The notes below the pieces were generated by a model. The model was not told where the DNA came from. It searched no databases and worked only from the letters and a program-made list of their open reading frames with translations. Below are positions 24,732 through 33,900 of a stretch of 64,000 nt of DNA, in pieces (within the stretch, counting starts at the first letter, position 1; each line of letters opens with the position of its first letter). Source of the stretch: Acidobacteriota bacterium (GTDB taxonomy: Bacteria > Acidobacteriota > Terriglobia > Acidiferrales > UBA7541); the NCBI GenBank assembly GCA_013289955.1, contig JABCYZ010000013.1, positions 78,003 through 142,002 on the forward strand. Direction: 5' to 3'. The position numbers were made by a program, and so were the translations under genes.

Positions 24732-25118
24732 ATGGATCTGTCATGCCCCAAGTGCAAAAGCGAGGATACCCAGAAGCTCACCATGGTCACGTCGGCGTCG
24801 GGCCTGTTTGGAAAAATCCTGCGTTTCGGCGCGGTCTATGTCTATAACGTTTGGATTCCCGTGGCCTCCGTATTTTTCGGAATTGCTTTCGGAATAGTCT
24901 TTGGTCTGTTCAATGGATACCTGGGATTCTTTGCCTTCGCGGGCACCCTGGTTGCCGGCTTCTTTGCGCGGAAATGGGTCAAGGCAAAGACGAGGTCCAA
25001 ATTTGCCGATCTTTCCGACAACATGAGACAAAACGGCTTTCAGTGCAACCGCTGCGAGCACCTCTTCATTCCGGTGGAAAGTCTCCCGGCTCCAAAGATG
25101 CAGATAGCGTCCGCGTAG
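24732..25118 (+). CDS. Small membrane protein with two CxxC zinc-ribbon halves
   Basis: 128 residues. CPKC at 5-8 and CNRC near 104-107 (QCNRCEHLF) look like two halves of a zinc ribbon brought together across the membrane segment(s). Between them lie two hydrophobic stretches (VWIPVASVFFGIAFGIVFGLF and GYLGFFAFAGTLVAGFFA), so both CxxC ends would be on the same side of the membrane, presumably cytoplasmic. AAGGGAGA about 7 bases before the ATG supports the start. No functional family is recognised. Its neighbours are the divergent sigma factor and the downstream trehalase, with no clear functional link. Confidence 0.8.
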   Translation: MDLSCPKCKSEDTQKLTMVTSASGLFGKILRFGAVYVYNVWIPVASVFFGIAFGIVFGLFNGYLGFFAFAGTLVAGFFARKWVKAKTRSKFADLSDNMRQNGFQCNRCEHLFIPVESLPAPKMQIASA

Positions 25119-25176
25119 GCGGATTTTTTCGCGCCGGAATTGCCGGAAACCTCGAGAGCATTTTGACGCGGCCTCG

Positions 25177-25198
25177 TATTTAACCATCCGGTTAAATA
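25177..25198. promoter_or_regulatory. Perfect inverted repeat, possible operator or terminator stem
   Basis: TATTTAACC and GGTTAAATA are exact complements around ATCC. AT-rich and without a following T run, so an operator is more likely than a terminator for the upstream small gene. Confidence 0.4.
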
Positions 25199-25201
25199 GA
25201 G

Positions 25202-25217
25202 GCCGGAACGTTCCGGC
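25202..25217. promoter_or_regulatory. 16-bp perfect palindrome, possible operator
   Basis: GCCGGAACGTTCCGGC is fully self-complementary with a central CpG. It begins 3 bases after the previous inverted repeat. It has no loop, so it is a poor hairpin but a good dimer-binding site candidate. Confidence 0.4.
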
Positions 25218-25427
25218 GAGGTGGCTCTCGGCCGCAAAACCAACGCTGCGCAATCGACACCAGGTTCTTCCTAACCAGCTAAATACACAAGACTTAGGTC
25301 TCGAGTACTGGTCCTTTATTATAGGCCCCTCGGCGCCTGTTCCGGGGGTTGCTCCCGTATGGACATGAGACTATGCTTCTAGTGCCGCACTGCCACCTCC
25401 GAGGGTGGGTTGCGGGGTGCACACCTC

Positions 25428-27140
25428 ATGCCAAAACTGAAGAAGTTTTTCCTCTGCCTGCTCTCTCTCTGCTCGCTGAGCGCTGTCCCATCCTCCGCGG
25501 GGGCGGATTCGAAACCCGCAGATAATTCTCTCGAGCAAATCCGCGCGTACATTTCAGCGGGGTGGGATTCACTCACGCGATCGCTTACGGACTGCGCCAC
25601 GGTGGTCGACACGAAACTCTCCTCGGCTTCCGTACTTTATCTTCCTGCGGATTTTGCCGTGCCCGCCTCTGTCCAGCAGCTTCAGAAGCAATGCAAAGTA
25701 GAGGTCCAACATTTGCCGGCGGTGATTCATCACATCGGAGAAATGGATCCCGGCAAAATCGATCCCGCCGGGCTCCTGTACATGGAAAATCGCTACGTCG
25801 TGCCAGGCGGAAGATTTAATGAAATGTATGGCTGGGACAGCTACTTCATCATTCGTGGATTGGTGCGCGATGGCAGGATCGATCTCGCAAAAGACATGGT
25901 CGAGAATTTCTTTTTTGAAATCGAGCACTACGGCGGAGTGCTGAACGCGAACCGCACGTATTATTTAACGCGCTCGCAGCCTCCGTTTCTAACTTCCATG
26001 ATCCTCGCCGTCTACGACGCGCAGAAAGCCAGCGGCCGCGCAAACAATGAATGGCTCGCCAGGGCTTACGGCTATGCCGTCAAGGATCATGAACTCTGGA
26101 CGAGCGAACCGCACCGCGCGGGATCGACCGGCCTCTCGCGCTATTTTGACTTCGGCAATGGCCCTGCGGCCGAGAGCGTGAAGGACGAGACGGGCCACTA
26201 TCGCCAGGTGGCGGCATATTTTCTCGAGCAGCCGGAACTCAGAAGGAATTACGTGCTGGAATCCACCGCGGCGAAACCCAATTTGCTTGCGGCAGGGCCG
26301 CTGTTTGCCCTAGAGATTTGCGACGTCGCGAAGACTATGGCCCCGGCGGCGTGCGATCCGGCCGGGACAACCGCCCTGAGCGCGGACTACTACAAGGGTG
26401 ACCGCGCGATGCGCGAGTCCGGCTTCGACATTTCTTTCCGTTTCGGTCCATACGGCGCGGCTACGCACCATTTCGCGCCCGTATGTCTGAACAGCCTGCT
26501 CTACAAGACCGAAAAGGACCTTGAACAAATGAGCGCGGCGCTCGGCCATAAAGAAGAATCGGAGAAATGGCGCCAGCGTGCCGAACAGCGAAAGGCCGAG
26601 GTCCAAAAATATCTCTGGGACAGCGAACGAGGACTCTTCTTCGACTACGATTTCCAGAAACAGGCTCGCTCTACCTATGAATACGTCACCACGTTTTATC
26701 CGCTGTGGGCAGGCATCGCGACTCCCGAACAAGCCCGCGGCGTGATGCAGCACGTAGGCAAGTTCGAGCAGCCAGGCGGTTTGGTGATGAGTCCGTACGA
26801 GACCGGGGGACAGTGGGACTTTCCTTACGCGTGGGCGCCGAATCAATTGATGGCCATCGAAGGCATGCGCCGCGCAGGATTCAATGACGATGCGAACAGG
26901 CTGTCCTACAAATTTCTTTCCATGGTGATGGAGAACTTCCGTCGCGACGGAACAATTCGCGAGAAATACGACGCCGTAAAGCGCTCTTCAGAAACGCAGG
27001 TCACGGCCGGCTATCACATGAATATCGTAGGCTTCGGCTGGACCAACGGCGTGTTTTTGGCCCTTCTGCATGAACTTCCCCAAAGCGAGATCGCGCGGCT
27101 GATCAAGGAACAGGACGAAGCTCCCGCCGCAGTGCACTAA
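25428..27140 (+). CDS. treA: Periplasmic trehalase, GH37
   Basis: 570 residues from the ATG at 25428, which begins a clear signal peptide (MPKLKKFFLCLLSLCSLSAVPSSAGA). It hydrolyses alpha,alpha-trehalose to two glucose molecules outside the cytoplasm. Both family signatures are present: PGGRFNEMYGWDSY at 126-139 and QWDFPYAWAP at 462-471; these surround residues of the (alpha/alpha)6-barrel active site. The GGGG-containing stretch about 8 bases upstream is an acceptable ribosome-binding site. Length fits the bacterial periplasmic type (about 550). The divergent/convergent neighbours are a zinc-ribbon membrane protein and fructokinase. The symbol follows the E. coli periplasmic enzyme. Confidence 0.93.
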   Translation: MPKLKKFFLCLLSLCSLSAVPSSAGADSKPADNSLEQIRAYISAGWDSLTRSLTDCATVVDTKLSSASVLYLPADFAVPASVQQLQKQCKVEVQHLPAVIHHIGEMDPGKIDPAGLLYMENRYVVPGGRFNEMYGWDSYFIIRGLVRDGRIDLAKDMVENFFFEIEHYGGVLNANRTYYLTRSQPPFLTSMILAVYDAQKASGRANNEWLARAYGYAVKDHELWTSEPHRAGSTGLSRYFDFGNGPAAESVKDETGHYRQVAAYFLEQPELRRNYVLESTAAKPNLLAAGPLFALEICDVAKTMAPAACDPAGTTALSADYYKGDRAMRESGFDISFRFGPYGAATHHFAPVCLNSLLYKTEKDLEQMSAALGHKEESEKWRQRAEQRKAEVQKYLWDSERGLFFDYDFQKQARSTYEYVTTFYPLWAGIATPEQARGVMQHVGKFEQPGGLVMSPYETGGQWDFPYAWAPNQLMAIEGMRRAGFNDDANRLSYKFLSMVMENFRRDGTIREKYDAVKRSSETQVTAGYHMNIVGFGWTNGVFLALLHELPQSEIARLIKEQDEAPAAVH

Positions 27141-27173
27141 AACCTAATATTTCGTATTTCATTCCTGTCTCGC

Positions 27174-28076
27174 TCAGGCGTCCACCAAACGTATCGATGC
27201 GAGCCGGGCCTCGTCGCGTGCGGGAGTGGCACCTGCCTGGCCCGCGACCCACGAACCCATTCGATTGGCTGCCTCGTTCATGGCTGCAAGAGAATCGCCA
27301 CGCAGATAGTGATAAACGAGCGCCGCAGTGAACGCGTCACCCGAGCCCACCGTGTCCGCCACATGCACCGGAATGCCGGGATGCTCGTGTTTGGCGTACC
27401 CGCTTACCAGCAAACTTCCCGCCGCGCCGCGCGTGATGCATACCAGCTTTATATGAAATGTATGCCGGAGCCACTCTGCCGCGGACTCTTCGTCGTGAAA
27501 TGGAAAGCCGAGCAACTGGACAACCGCCGGCAACTCATCGTTGTTTAGCTTGATGATGTCGGCGTGCTTCGCGGAATCAGCAAGAACCTGGGGGGAATAA
27601 AAAGACTGCCGGAGATTGACATCGAAGACGCGCGTGGTTTCCGGCCGGATGGTTTTCAGAAAAGAAAAGATAGTCTGGCGGGACTGCGGAGATCTTTGCG
27701 CCAGCGAACCGAAGCAGACCGCGTCCGTCTTTTGCGCCAGCGCTTGCCACGCAGGCGTCCATTCGAACGCATCCCACGCAACCGGCTCGGCGATTTGAAA
27801 TGTCGGCTGTCCCTTCAGATCGACTTCGACCTGCACCACACCCGTCCGGTAGGTTGGATCGAGCTGTATCGAGGCAGTGCCGAGACCGAGATGCTCGAGG
27901 CGGCGCTTGGCTTGCTCCCCGAGCTCATCGTTTCCCACGCGGCTGGCGACGATCCCCTCATCGCCGAGAAGATTCGTCATGTAAGCGAAATTCGCGGGCG
28001 CGCCGCCCAGCTGGCGGCCCGCAGGGAAAATATCCCAGAGCAATTCGCCCAGTCCAACTGTGGTGAACTTTTTCAT
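27174..28076 (-). CDS. Fructokinase-like PfkB-family sugar kinase
   Basis: 300 residues from the ATG at 28076. PfkB features: GELLWDIFP near the N-terminus, the GG motif in RQLGGAPANFAYM, and the C-terminal signature DTVGSGDAFTAAL with catalytic Asp247. It most likely phosphorylates fructose to fructose-6-phosphate with ATP in the cytoplasm. It is the last gene of a minus-strand run with GH32 fructosidase and a TPR protein (91 bases from GH32), which supports fructose as the substrate over ribose, adenosine or KDG. It is convergent with trehalase. Confidence 0.88.
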   Translation of the reverse strand: MKKFTTVGLGELLWDIFPAGRQLGGAPANFAYMTNLLGDEGIVASRVGNDELGEQAKRRLEHLGLGTASIQLDPTYRTGVVQVEVDLKGQPTFQIAEPVAWDAFEWTPAWQALAQKTDAVCFGSLAQRSPQSRQTIFSFLKTIRPETTRVFDVNLRQSFYSPQVLADSAKHADIIKLNNDELPAVVQLLGFPFHDEESAAEWLRHTFHIKLVCITRGAAGSLLVSGYAKHEHPGIPVHVADTVGSGDAFTAALVYHYLRGDSLAAMNEAANRMGSWVAGQAGATPARDEARLASIRLVDA

Positions 28077-28166
28077 GAATGACCCGCGTTCCCCTGGCAA
28101 AACGTCGCTTTCGCGGAGCTCCCTGGCGTCCCGTTTCGTTTGAGCTAACGCCTTAGGATCCGGCTG

Positions 28167-29735
28167 CTAATGCCATGTCGAGCCCAGTTTCCATATCGAG
28201 AGCGAGTGCACTTTGCCTGTCCCTCTGTCCGAATACAACTCAATTTCGTCGCTTCCGGGAGAAGGATATATGCGGTCTGTCAGGACCAGCTCGCCATCGT
28301 TTACGAAAACTTCCAGGCTGGAGCGGTCCAGGAAAGCGTGGAGTCTGAGCCTCGAATTTTGCCGGAGAATCGCCTTGTAGCGCCCTGAAAATTCCGGGGC
28401 GAAAGAAACCAGTCCGGAGCGGGTCCGGTCCACGAACACTTCCTTGTTTTCAGGGGTGAAACCTAAAAGCGTTTCCTCGTTTCCGCCTTTGCGCAGGCGG
28501 AACCCTATCTCTTTGGCCTCTCCGGAGAATTCGGCTTCGATTTCCAGCGCTTCTCCGCGTACGTTCGCGACATGCATCGCCTCGATGGCCATTGGGACGG
28601 AAACATTTGAGAGCTCCAAGAACGCCCGTTCGCGCAAAGCCTTGGCTTCGGCGATGGGTTTTTGCACAAGCCGGATTCCGTCCGGAAATTGCGCCAGGCC
28701 GAGCTCCCGCGGCAACGATTGGGCACCGCGCCAAATCGCCGTGGGCTCGCGGTTTGCGTACTGCCAATTGCTGATCCATCCGATCCATATTCTTCGGCCG
28801 TCCTTCTCGGGGAGATCCGAAAACGAATTCGTCGCGTAGAAATCCTTGCCGTAGTCGGCCCAAAGCTCTCCTCCGGCCGGCGTTTCGTTCACGAAGTGCG
28901 CTCCGTCAAAGCTGCCCACAAAATACCGCGTTCCAGTGCCGCCGGCAGGAGCGCCAGGGTTGCGATTTACGATCAGCACCCACTTCTTGTTCCGGGAATC
29001 GCCATCCACAGGCAGTCTGAAGAGATCGGGGCACTCCCACTGCCCTTTATCATTGCTTTCAATTGCAAACGAACTGCGGAAAGTCCAATTCCTAAGGTCC
29101 CGTGAGTCGAAGAAGACGGCCTTTCTCTCATCTGCGAGGACCGCGACCATCACCCATTTCTTTTGAACCTCATACCAAAATACTTTGGGGTCGCGAAAAT
29201 CAGGCTGCTTCAAATCCGCGATGGGATTCCCCGCATACTCTTTCCAAGTGCGGCCTCGGTCGTTGCTAAAGGCAAGATGCTGTCGTTGTATGTTGGCCCC
29301 GGCCGCGGTGTAGACAGCAATCAAACAAGAAGAATCGCCCGAGTCCGCCGTCGCGCACAATCCGCTCGCGTTATGCCAATCGACGACTGCGCTGCCCGAA
29401 TAGATCATGTACTGGCCCGGCACTTCAGCAATCGCGAGAGGCAAATTCTTCCAGTGCAACATATCCCGGCTGACTGCATGGCCCCAGCTCATGTGGCCCC
29501 ATTCCGTTCCTTGCGGATTGTATTGGTAGAACAGATGGTATTCGCCCTTGTAGAAGACCAGGCCGTTCGGATCATTCATGAAGTTTTTTGGGGGAGTGAA
29601 ATGAAATTGCGGGCGCCAAGGTTCGTTGTAGGTTTGTTGCGCTGGCAGCACCCACGCGGATGCCAGGAAGAGAAACCCCACCAGGATCCGGCACCCGCGA
29701 AACACCCGGCTGGAACTCTTCATAGACCAGGGCAT
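28167..29735 (-). CDS. Exported GH32 beta-fructosidase (levanase/inulinase/invertase type)
   Basis: 522 residues from the ATG at 29735, 5 bases after the stop of the TPR gene; the open frame extends upstream but would run deep into that gene. A signal peptide follows (GCRILVGFLFLASAWVLPAQQ). The three GH32 catalytic residues are visible: nucleophile Asp55 in NDPNG, transition-state stabiliser Asp182 in FRDPK, acid/base Glu234 in WECPD. The C-terminal beta-sandwich follows (about 390-520, LEVFVNDGELVLTDRIYPS). It releases fructose from sucrose, inulin or levan; which one cannot be told from the sequence. Position within a TonB receptor-TPR-GH32-fructokinase run points to uptake and use of fructans or fructo-oligosaccharides. 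Confidence 0.93.
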   Translation of the reverse strand: MPWSMKSSSRVFRGCRILVGFLFLASAWVLPAQQTYNEPWRPQFHFTPPKNFMNDPNGLVFYKGEYHLFYQYNPQGTEWGHMSWGHAVSRDMLHWKNLPLAIAEVPGQYMIYSGSAVVDWHNASGLCATADSGDSSCLIAVYTAAGANIQRQHLAFSNDRGRTWKEYAGNPIADLKQPDFRDPKVFWYEVQKKWVMVAVLADERKAVFFDSRDLRNWTFRSSFAIESNDKGQWECPDLFRLPVDGDSRNKKWVLIVNRNPGAPAGGTGTRYFVGSFDGAHFVNETPAGGELWADYGKDFYATNSFSDLPEKDGRRIWIGWISNWQYANREPTAIWRGAQSLPRELGLAQFPDGIRLVQKPIAEAKALRERAFLELSNVSVPMAIEAMHVANVRGEALEIEAEFSGEAKEIGFRLRKGGNEETLLGFTPENKEVFVDRTRSGLVSFAPEFSGRYKAILRQNSRLRLHAFLDRSSLEVFVNDGELVLTDRIYPSPGSDEIELYSDRGTGKVHSLSIWKLGSTWH

Positions 29736-29740
29736 CTTTT

Positions 29741-30823
29741 TCAAGGCCTCGCGTTTTTGCGCAGCTCCAGCTGTCCAGCCAACTTTAGCTCCCTGTCCGC
29801 ATCTTCGTTCTTTCCCAATTCGCGGTAAGCCTGCCCCAGGAGGTGGTGCGGCATCGGATTGTTGGGATCCATGGCAAGCGCCCGTTGCAGCGCGCGCACA
29901 GCCAGTTCCGTCTCGCCTTTCTTCGCCAGCACCTTGCCGAGCAGGATGTACGGTCCCGTAGAAGTGGCGTCCAGCCAAATAGAACGCTGCAGAAGCCGCT
30001 CCGCCTCGTCGTATTTCTGCACGCGGGAGTAGCTATCCGCAAGTTTGTAGTACCCTGCGGCGTTACCGGGGTTGATCTCCAGCTCTTTCCGGAACTCCCG
30101 GATGGCCTCTTCTATCTGGGAATGATAGAGATACACTTCGCCGAGAAGCTGGTGCGCCAGGGGGAGTTTTGGATCGAGCACCATGGCTTTGTGGGCATAC
30201 TCTTCGGCTACAGGCGCAAAGTCCTGCCGCAGCAGCATGCGCGCCGTGAAGAGATAGCTGGCCGCCGACTCCGGCGGCACATCAAACATTCTCGCAAAGG
30301 CTTTGCGCGCGTTCGGGTAATCCTTCGTCTGGATGTAGCAAATCCCAAGGATATACGCCGCATCCACATTCGCGCTGGGATACCACGTCTGCACCTTTTC
30401 GAGCTCTGGAATCGCCTCCGCAGGCCGCTCAGTCAAGTAATACGACAATCCCAGCAACTGTTCGGCCTCCCGATCCTCCGGATCCTGTTCCCGCGCTTTC
30501 TTGAGATACACTATGGCGTTTACAAAGTCGCTTTTCCTGTAATACGCGACTCCCAGTTCGTGAGCGAGACCTTTCTTCGCTGGATTCTTCTCTTCTAGCT
30601 CGTGGAGAGCCGAGAGCGCCTCGTCATATTTTCCTTGCTGCAGGAGGCGGCGAGCCTGGTCGAAATCGGCCTCGGGGACCTGCGACGGTTCCTGGGGTGC
30701 CCGGAGAGCATCCGGCAGGGCTGGTTTCTCCTGCGCTTCTGTGATTTCCGCCCACACAAGCGGCGCGCTCAAGATCAAACTGCCCAACAGCGCGACGGGA
30801 AACCAACGAATGCTCGGCATCAT
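29741..30823 (-). CDS. Exported TPR protein of the fructan gene run
   Basis: 360 residues with a signal peptide (WFPVALLGSLILSAPLVWA, about 7-25). From about 50 to the end there are about nine TPRs (e.g. KGLAHELGVAYYRKSDFVNAIVYL, NVDAAYILGICYIQTKDYPNARKAF, TGPYILLGKVLAKKGETELAVRAL). It lies between a TonB receptor gene and the GH32 gene, 5 bases from the latter, so it is almost certainly translated together with GH32. A binding or assembly role at the cell envelope is inferred; no catalytic motif is seen. Confidence 0.87.
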   Translation of the reverse strand: MMPSIRWFPVALLGSLILSAPLVWAEITEAQEKPALPDALRAPQEPSQVPEADFDQARRLLQQGKYDEALSALHELEEKNPAKKGLAHELGVAYYRKSDFVNAIVYLKKAREQDPEDREAEQLLGLSYYLTERPAEAIPELEKVQTWYPSANVDAAYILGICYIQTKDYPNARKAFARMFDVPPESAASYLFTARMLLRQDFAPVAEEYAHKAMVLDPKLPLAHQLLGEVYLYHSQIEEAIREFRKELEINPGNAAGYYKLADSYSRVQKYDEAERLLQRSIWLDATSTGPYILLGKVLAKKGETELAVRALQRALAMDPNNPMPHHLLGQAYRELGKNEDADRELKLAGQLELRKNARP

Positions 30824-30854
30824 TGTGTCCTAGGCAAATCCAGAATCGATTAGA

Positions 30855-30888
30855 GCATAAAAAACGGGGAGCCCGTGGGGCTCCCCGT
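30855..30888 (-). terminator. Rho-independent terminator after the second TonB receptor gene
   Basis: Perfect 11-bp stem ACGGGGAGCCC (30864-30874) / GGGCTCCCCGT (30878-30888) with a 3-base loop. Read on the minus strand it is followed by TTTTTTATG. It begins about 28 bases after the receptor stop codon and lies about 30 bases before the TPR start, so it must either end receptor transcription or let only part of it through to TPR-GH32-fructokinase. Confidence 0.88.
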
Positions 30889-30915
30889 CCGTTTTGGGGT
30901 GTTATTTTCTGTCTG

Positions 30916-33900
30916 TTAGAAAATGAACTTGACGCCGAACTGCAATTGCCGCATGCCGATCGGAGCACCTGGAGCCGAATCGGCCTCGATGTCTGTGATC
31001 TGGCCTGCGCTGGGTGCGCCAAAGCAATCGATGCACTGGTTCCCAGGTAGCGCAAGGACGGGATGGTTGAAGACGTTATACGCATCGAAGCGGAACTGCG
31101 CCTTGAAGCGTTCTGTGATATTGAAGTTCTTCGACAACGACATGTCATCGTAGAACGCATGCGGGCCGCGATAAGAGTCGAATCCGAGGTTCCCGATCTG
31201 GCCGCAAGCGGGAAGAGCGAACGGACCGGAGGTCGGTCGCACTAATGAGCAAGAATTCGATCCGACTTGACCTGGCGTCAGGCTATAGCTAAGCGGCGAT
31301 ACGGGATTGAAATAATACAGCCCACACGGCCCGTTCGAACTGCAGCCCGACGTGACTTCATGCGGACTTACGCTTAGTTGCTGTCCATTCAGAACATTCG
31401 GACGGCATGGTCCGGCGTCCGTGACTTCGCCGCACTCTGAAATGCTTGGCGTCCAGGGAAGACCGGTGCCATAGGTCGTTGTGTTGGAAATCTGCCAGCC
31501 GCCCACGAGCAAGTCCATGGCACGGCCGGAGTCACTTAGAAACCTCTTGCCTCTCCCGACAGGCAGCTCATAAATCGCATTTACGACAGCGACTTGGTTG
31601 CGATTAAACGGGTTCGGGCCATAAGCAACGGTCGGATTCACGGAATAATACGTCGAGTCATAGGCGTTGGCATGAGAGAAGGTGTAATGTGCGAGGAATT
31701 GGAGTCCCCAGCTAATACGCTTCTCGAGCTTAAGCTGCAGAGCTTCATATTCGTTGCTGGCATCGTTGCCGAAGTAGTTGTTAACGTCTCCCGAGCAGCA
31801 CGGAGGCGTCGGCAGCACGGTCCCGTTGGGGGTTGTATATGTAGATCCCGGATAGGTAAACGCGGGATTCCCGTTCAGGAAGAACTTGCGACGTTCGTTC
31901 GCGGGCAGCAGGGCGTTAAATCCTCCCAGCTGCACGTCTGCGGCTGGACAACCACCTGCCGGGATAGGCGTAATCGAGCAGCCCACCATGTTCGTCCCCG
32001 GACCAACGGCAACTTCGTTTATGTTGTAGGAGGGTCCCGTTCCGGCAAAGACGTGAGTTCCCTTGTTGCCGACGTAACTCACCGTCAGATTCAAGGTTGG
32101 ACTGACTTGCCGCTGAACCGTAGCATTCCACTCATCAATCGTGGGAAGGCGCTGAATCGTCGGACGGATATAGGGATTGGCGGTGCCATCCGGACCAAAC
32201 AAAGGCAGCGTGCCAGGGGGCGTACCTGCTCCGATGTCAGCAAGAACTGCCGAGAAGGGATATGCCGGCGGCCCCTGACTCAGGGTGAAAACCGCGCTGC
32301 GATTATTCGTAGCTGCCGGGTTCAGGTTATTGTCTTCGATGGACTGGTTGGCAAGGACTGGCAAGTTTTGCGTAACGGCATGCCCGAAGTTCGAGCCGAA
32401 TACACCGAGGTCAAAGCTACGGCCGTATCCCATTCGAAGAACCGTTTTGGCATCCAATTGATAAGCAAGGCTGACGCGCGGAGCGAATGCTTTTAGAGTG
32501 TTTCGGACGTCGCCGCTATCGGAAACTCCGCCCTCTCCGGCAATCAGCAAGGTGCCATCATTCAAGTTGGCGAAACCGGCGTTGTCCTTTGCGGTGACGG
32601 CCTCAGGAAAGTAAATTTCCCAGCGAAGGCCGTACGTGAGGGTAAACTTGGGTGTCATGCGCCAAGTGTCCTGACCATAAAAGAAACTGCGCCACTGATG
32701 ACCGACAGCGTCACTGGTCGTGCTGACAAACCGTTGAAACGAAGTGACGTCTCCCAGGAGGAAAGTGGCCAGTGAGAGTCCGAAAGCCGAACCGTCGCCT
32801 GTATCTCCCTGATCGAAGTTCAAGAGACCGGTGCGGCTGTTATCGCTCGGAACGCGAAGGTTGGTGGCATAGCGGACATCCGCGCCGAACTTGAAGGTGT
32901 GATTGCCTTGAATACGCGTCCAGTTATTTACGAACTGGATTTGACGTTCTCTTTCAATCAACGGGCAGTTACAACGGCCGATGTTGAGCCCGTCTCCGAA
33001 GTTAGAGGGGCTCCCATTTCCGGTGAACAAGAAACCCGAGAGGCCGCCGGTTTCAGACGTCCCTAGGTTTAAGCCAGGAAAGCCGAACCCCGTCATGGGA
33101 TTTTGATTGGCATCAGAGTAATGCGTAAGCGGATTATACTGGAACCATCCGAGGCGGAAGTCGGTCAGCCAGTTCGAGCCGAAAGACTTAGTGAAACCGG
33201 TGGCCAAGCTGTAGTTATGAACGTCGGAACTGCCATCCAAACCTCCCGGCCCAAAACCGGCGCCGCCCAGAGCCCCAAGGCCGCCAAGCCCGGACAAGCT
33301 AAAGTAGTCAAGGCTGAAGCGCCCGAAGACCTGGAAGCTGTGAGGCGCGCTGTAATCAATGCGCGTGTCAAACGAATATTGATTGAACGGACCCGAGCCC
33401 GTCGACACGAAATTGTTCGTAACGCCGGCCGAAGTGGGTGTCGGAAATTCCTCAAGCACCTTGCCGATATTCGGATTCCTCGCCGCGAGCACGCTGACCG
33501 GTATCATGTTGTTCGGGAAAGCGGTCCGCCCGGTACCATCCAGCGGGTTTCCAGTGGCCGGATCAAAGATCTGCCCAGCTGGAGCTCCGTTTACCGTGCC
33601 GAAGGCGTTTAGATACTGGCTCAAGTCGCACATACCGCCAGCATTCTTGGTGGGATCGCAAGTCTGCAGAACCGTCGCTGTCGGAATCGTGTATAGGTTT
33701 GTGATGCCCTGAATCTGCTTGGTACCTTGATAGTCACCAAAAAAGAAGAGTTTGTCTTTGAAGATGGGACCGCCGATGGAGCCGCCATACTGCTTCCAGG
33801 TGGCTGGAGCGAGAGGCACTCCAGGTTTGTTTGTAAAGGGATCGCGCGCTTGCTGGTCGCTATTCCGATAGTAGTAGAAGCCAGTTCCGTGGAAATCGTT

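Larger units (their letters stand above)
25119..25427. other. Intergenic region upstream of trehalase
   Basis: 309 bases. It contains two palindromes close together (25177-25198 and 25202-25217) and, further on, an AT-rich TTTATTATAG segment (about 25315-25324) that could be a -10 element without a good -35. No gene is visible. Confidence 0.5.
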
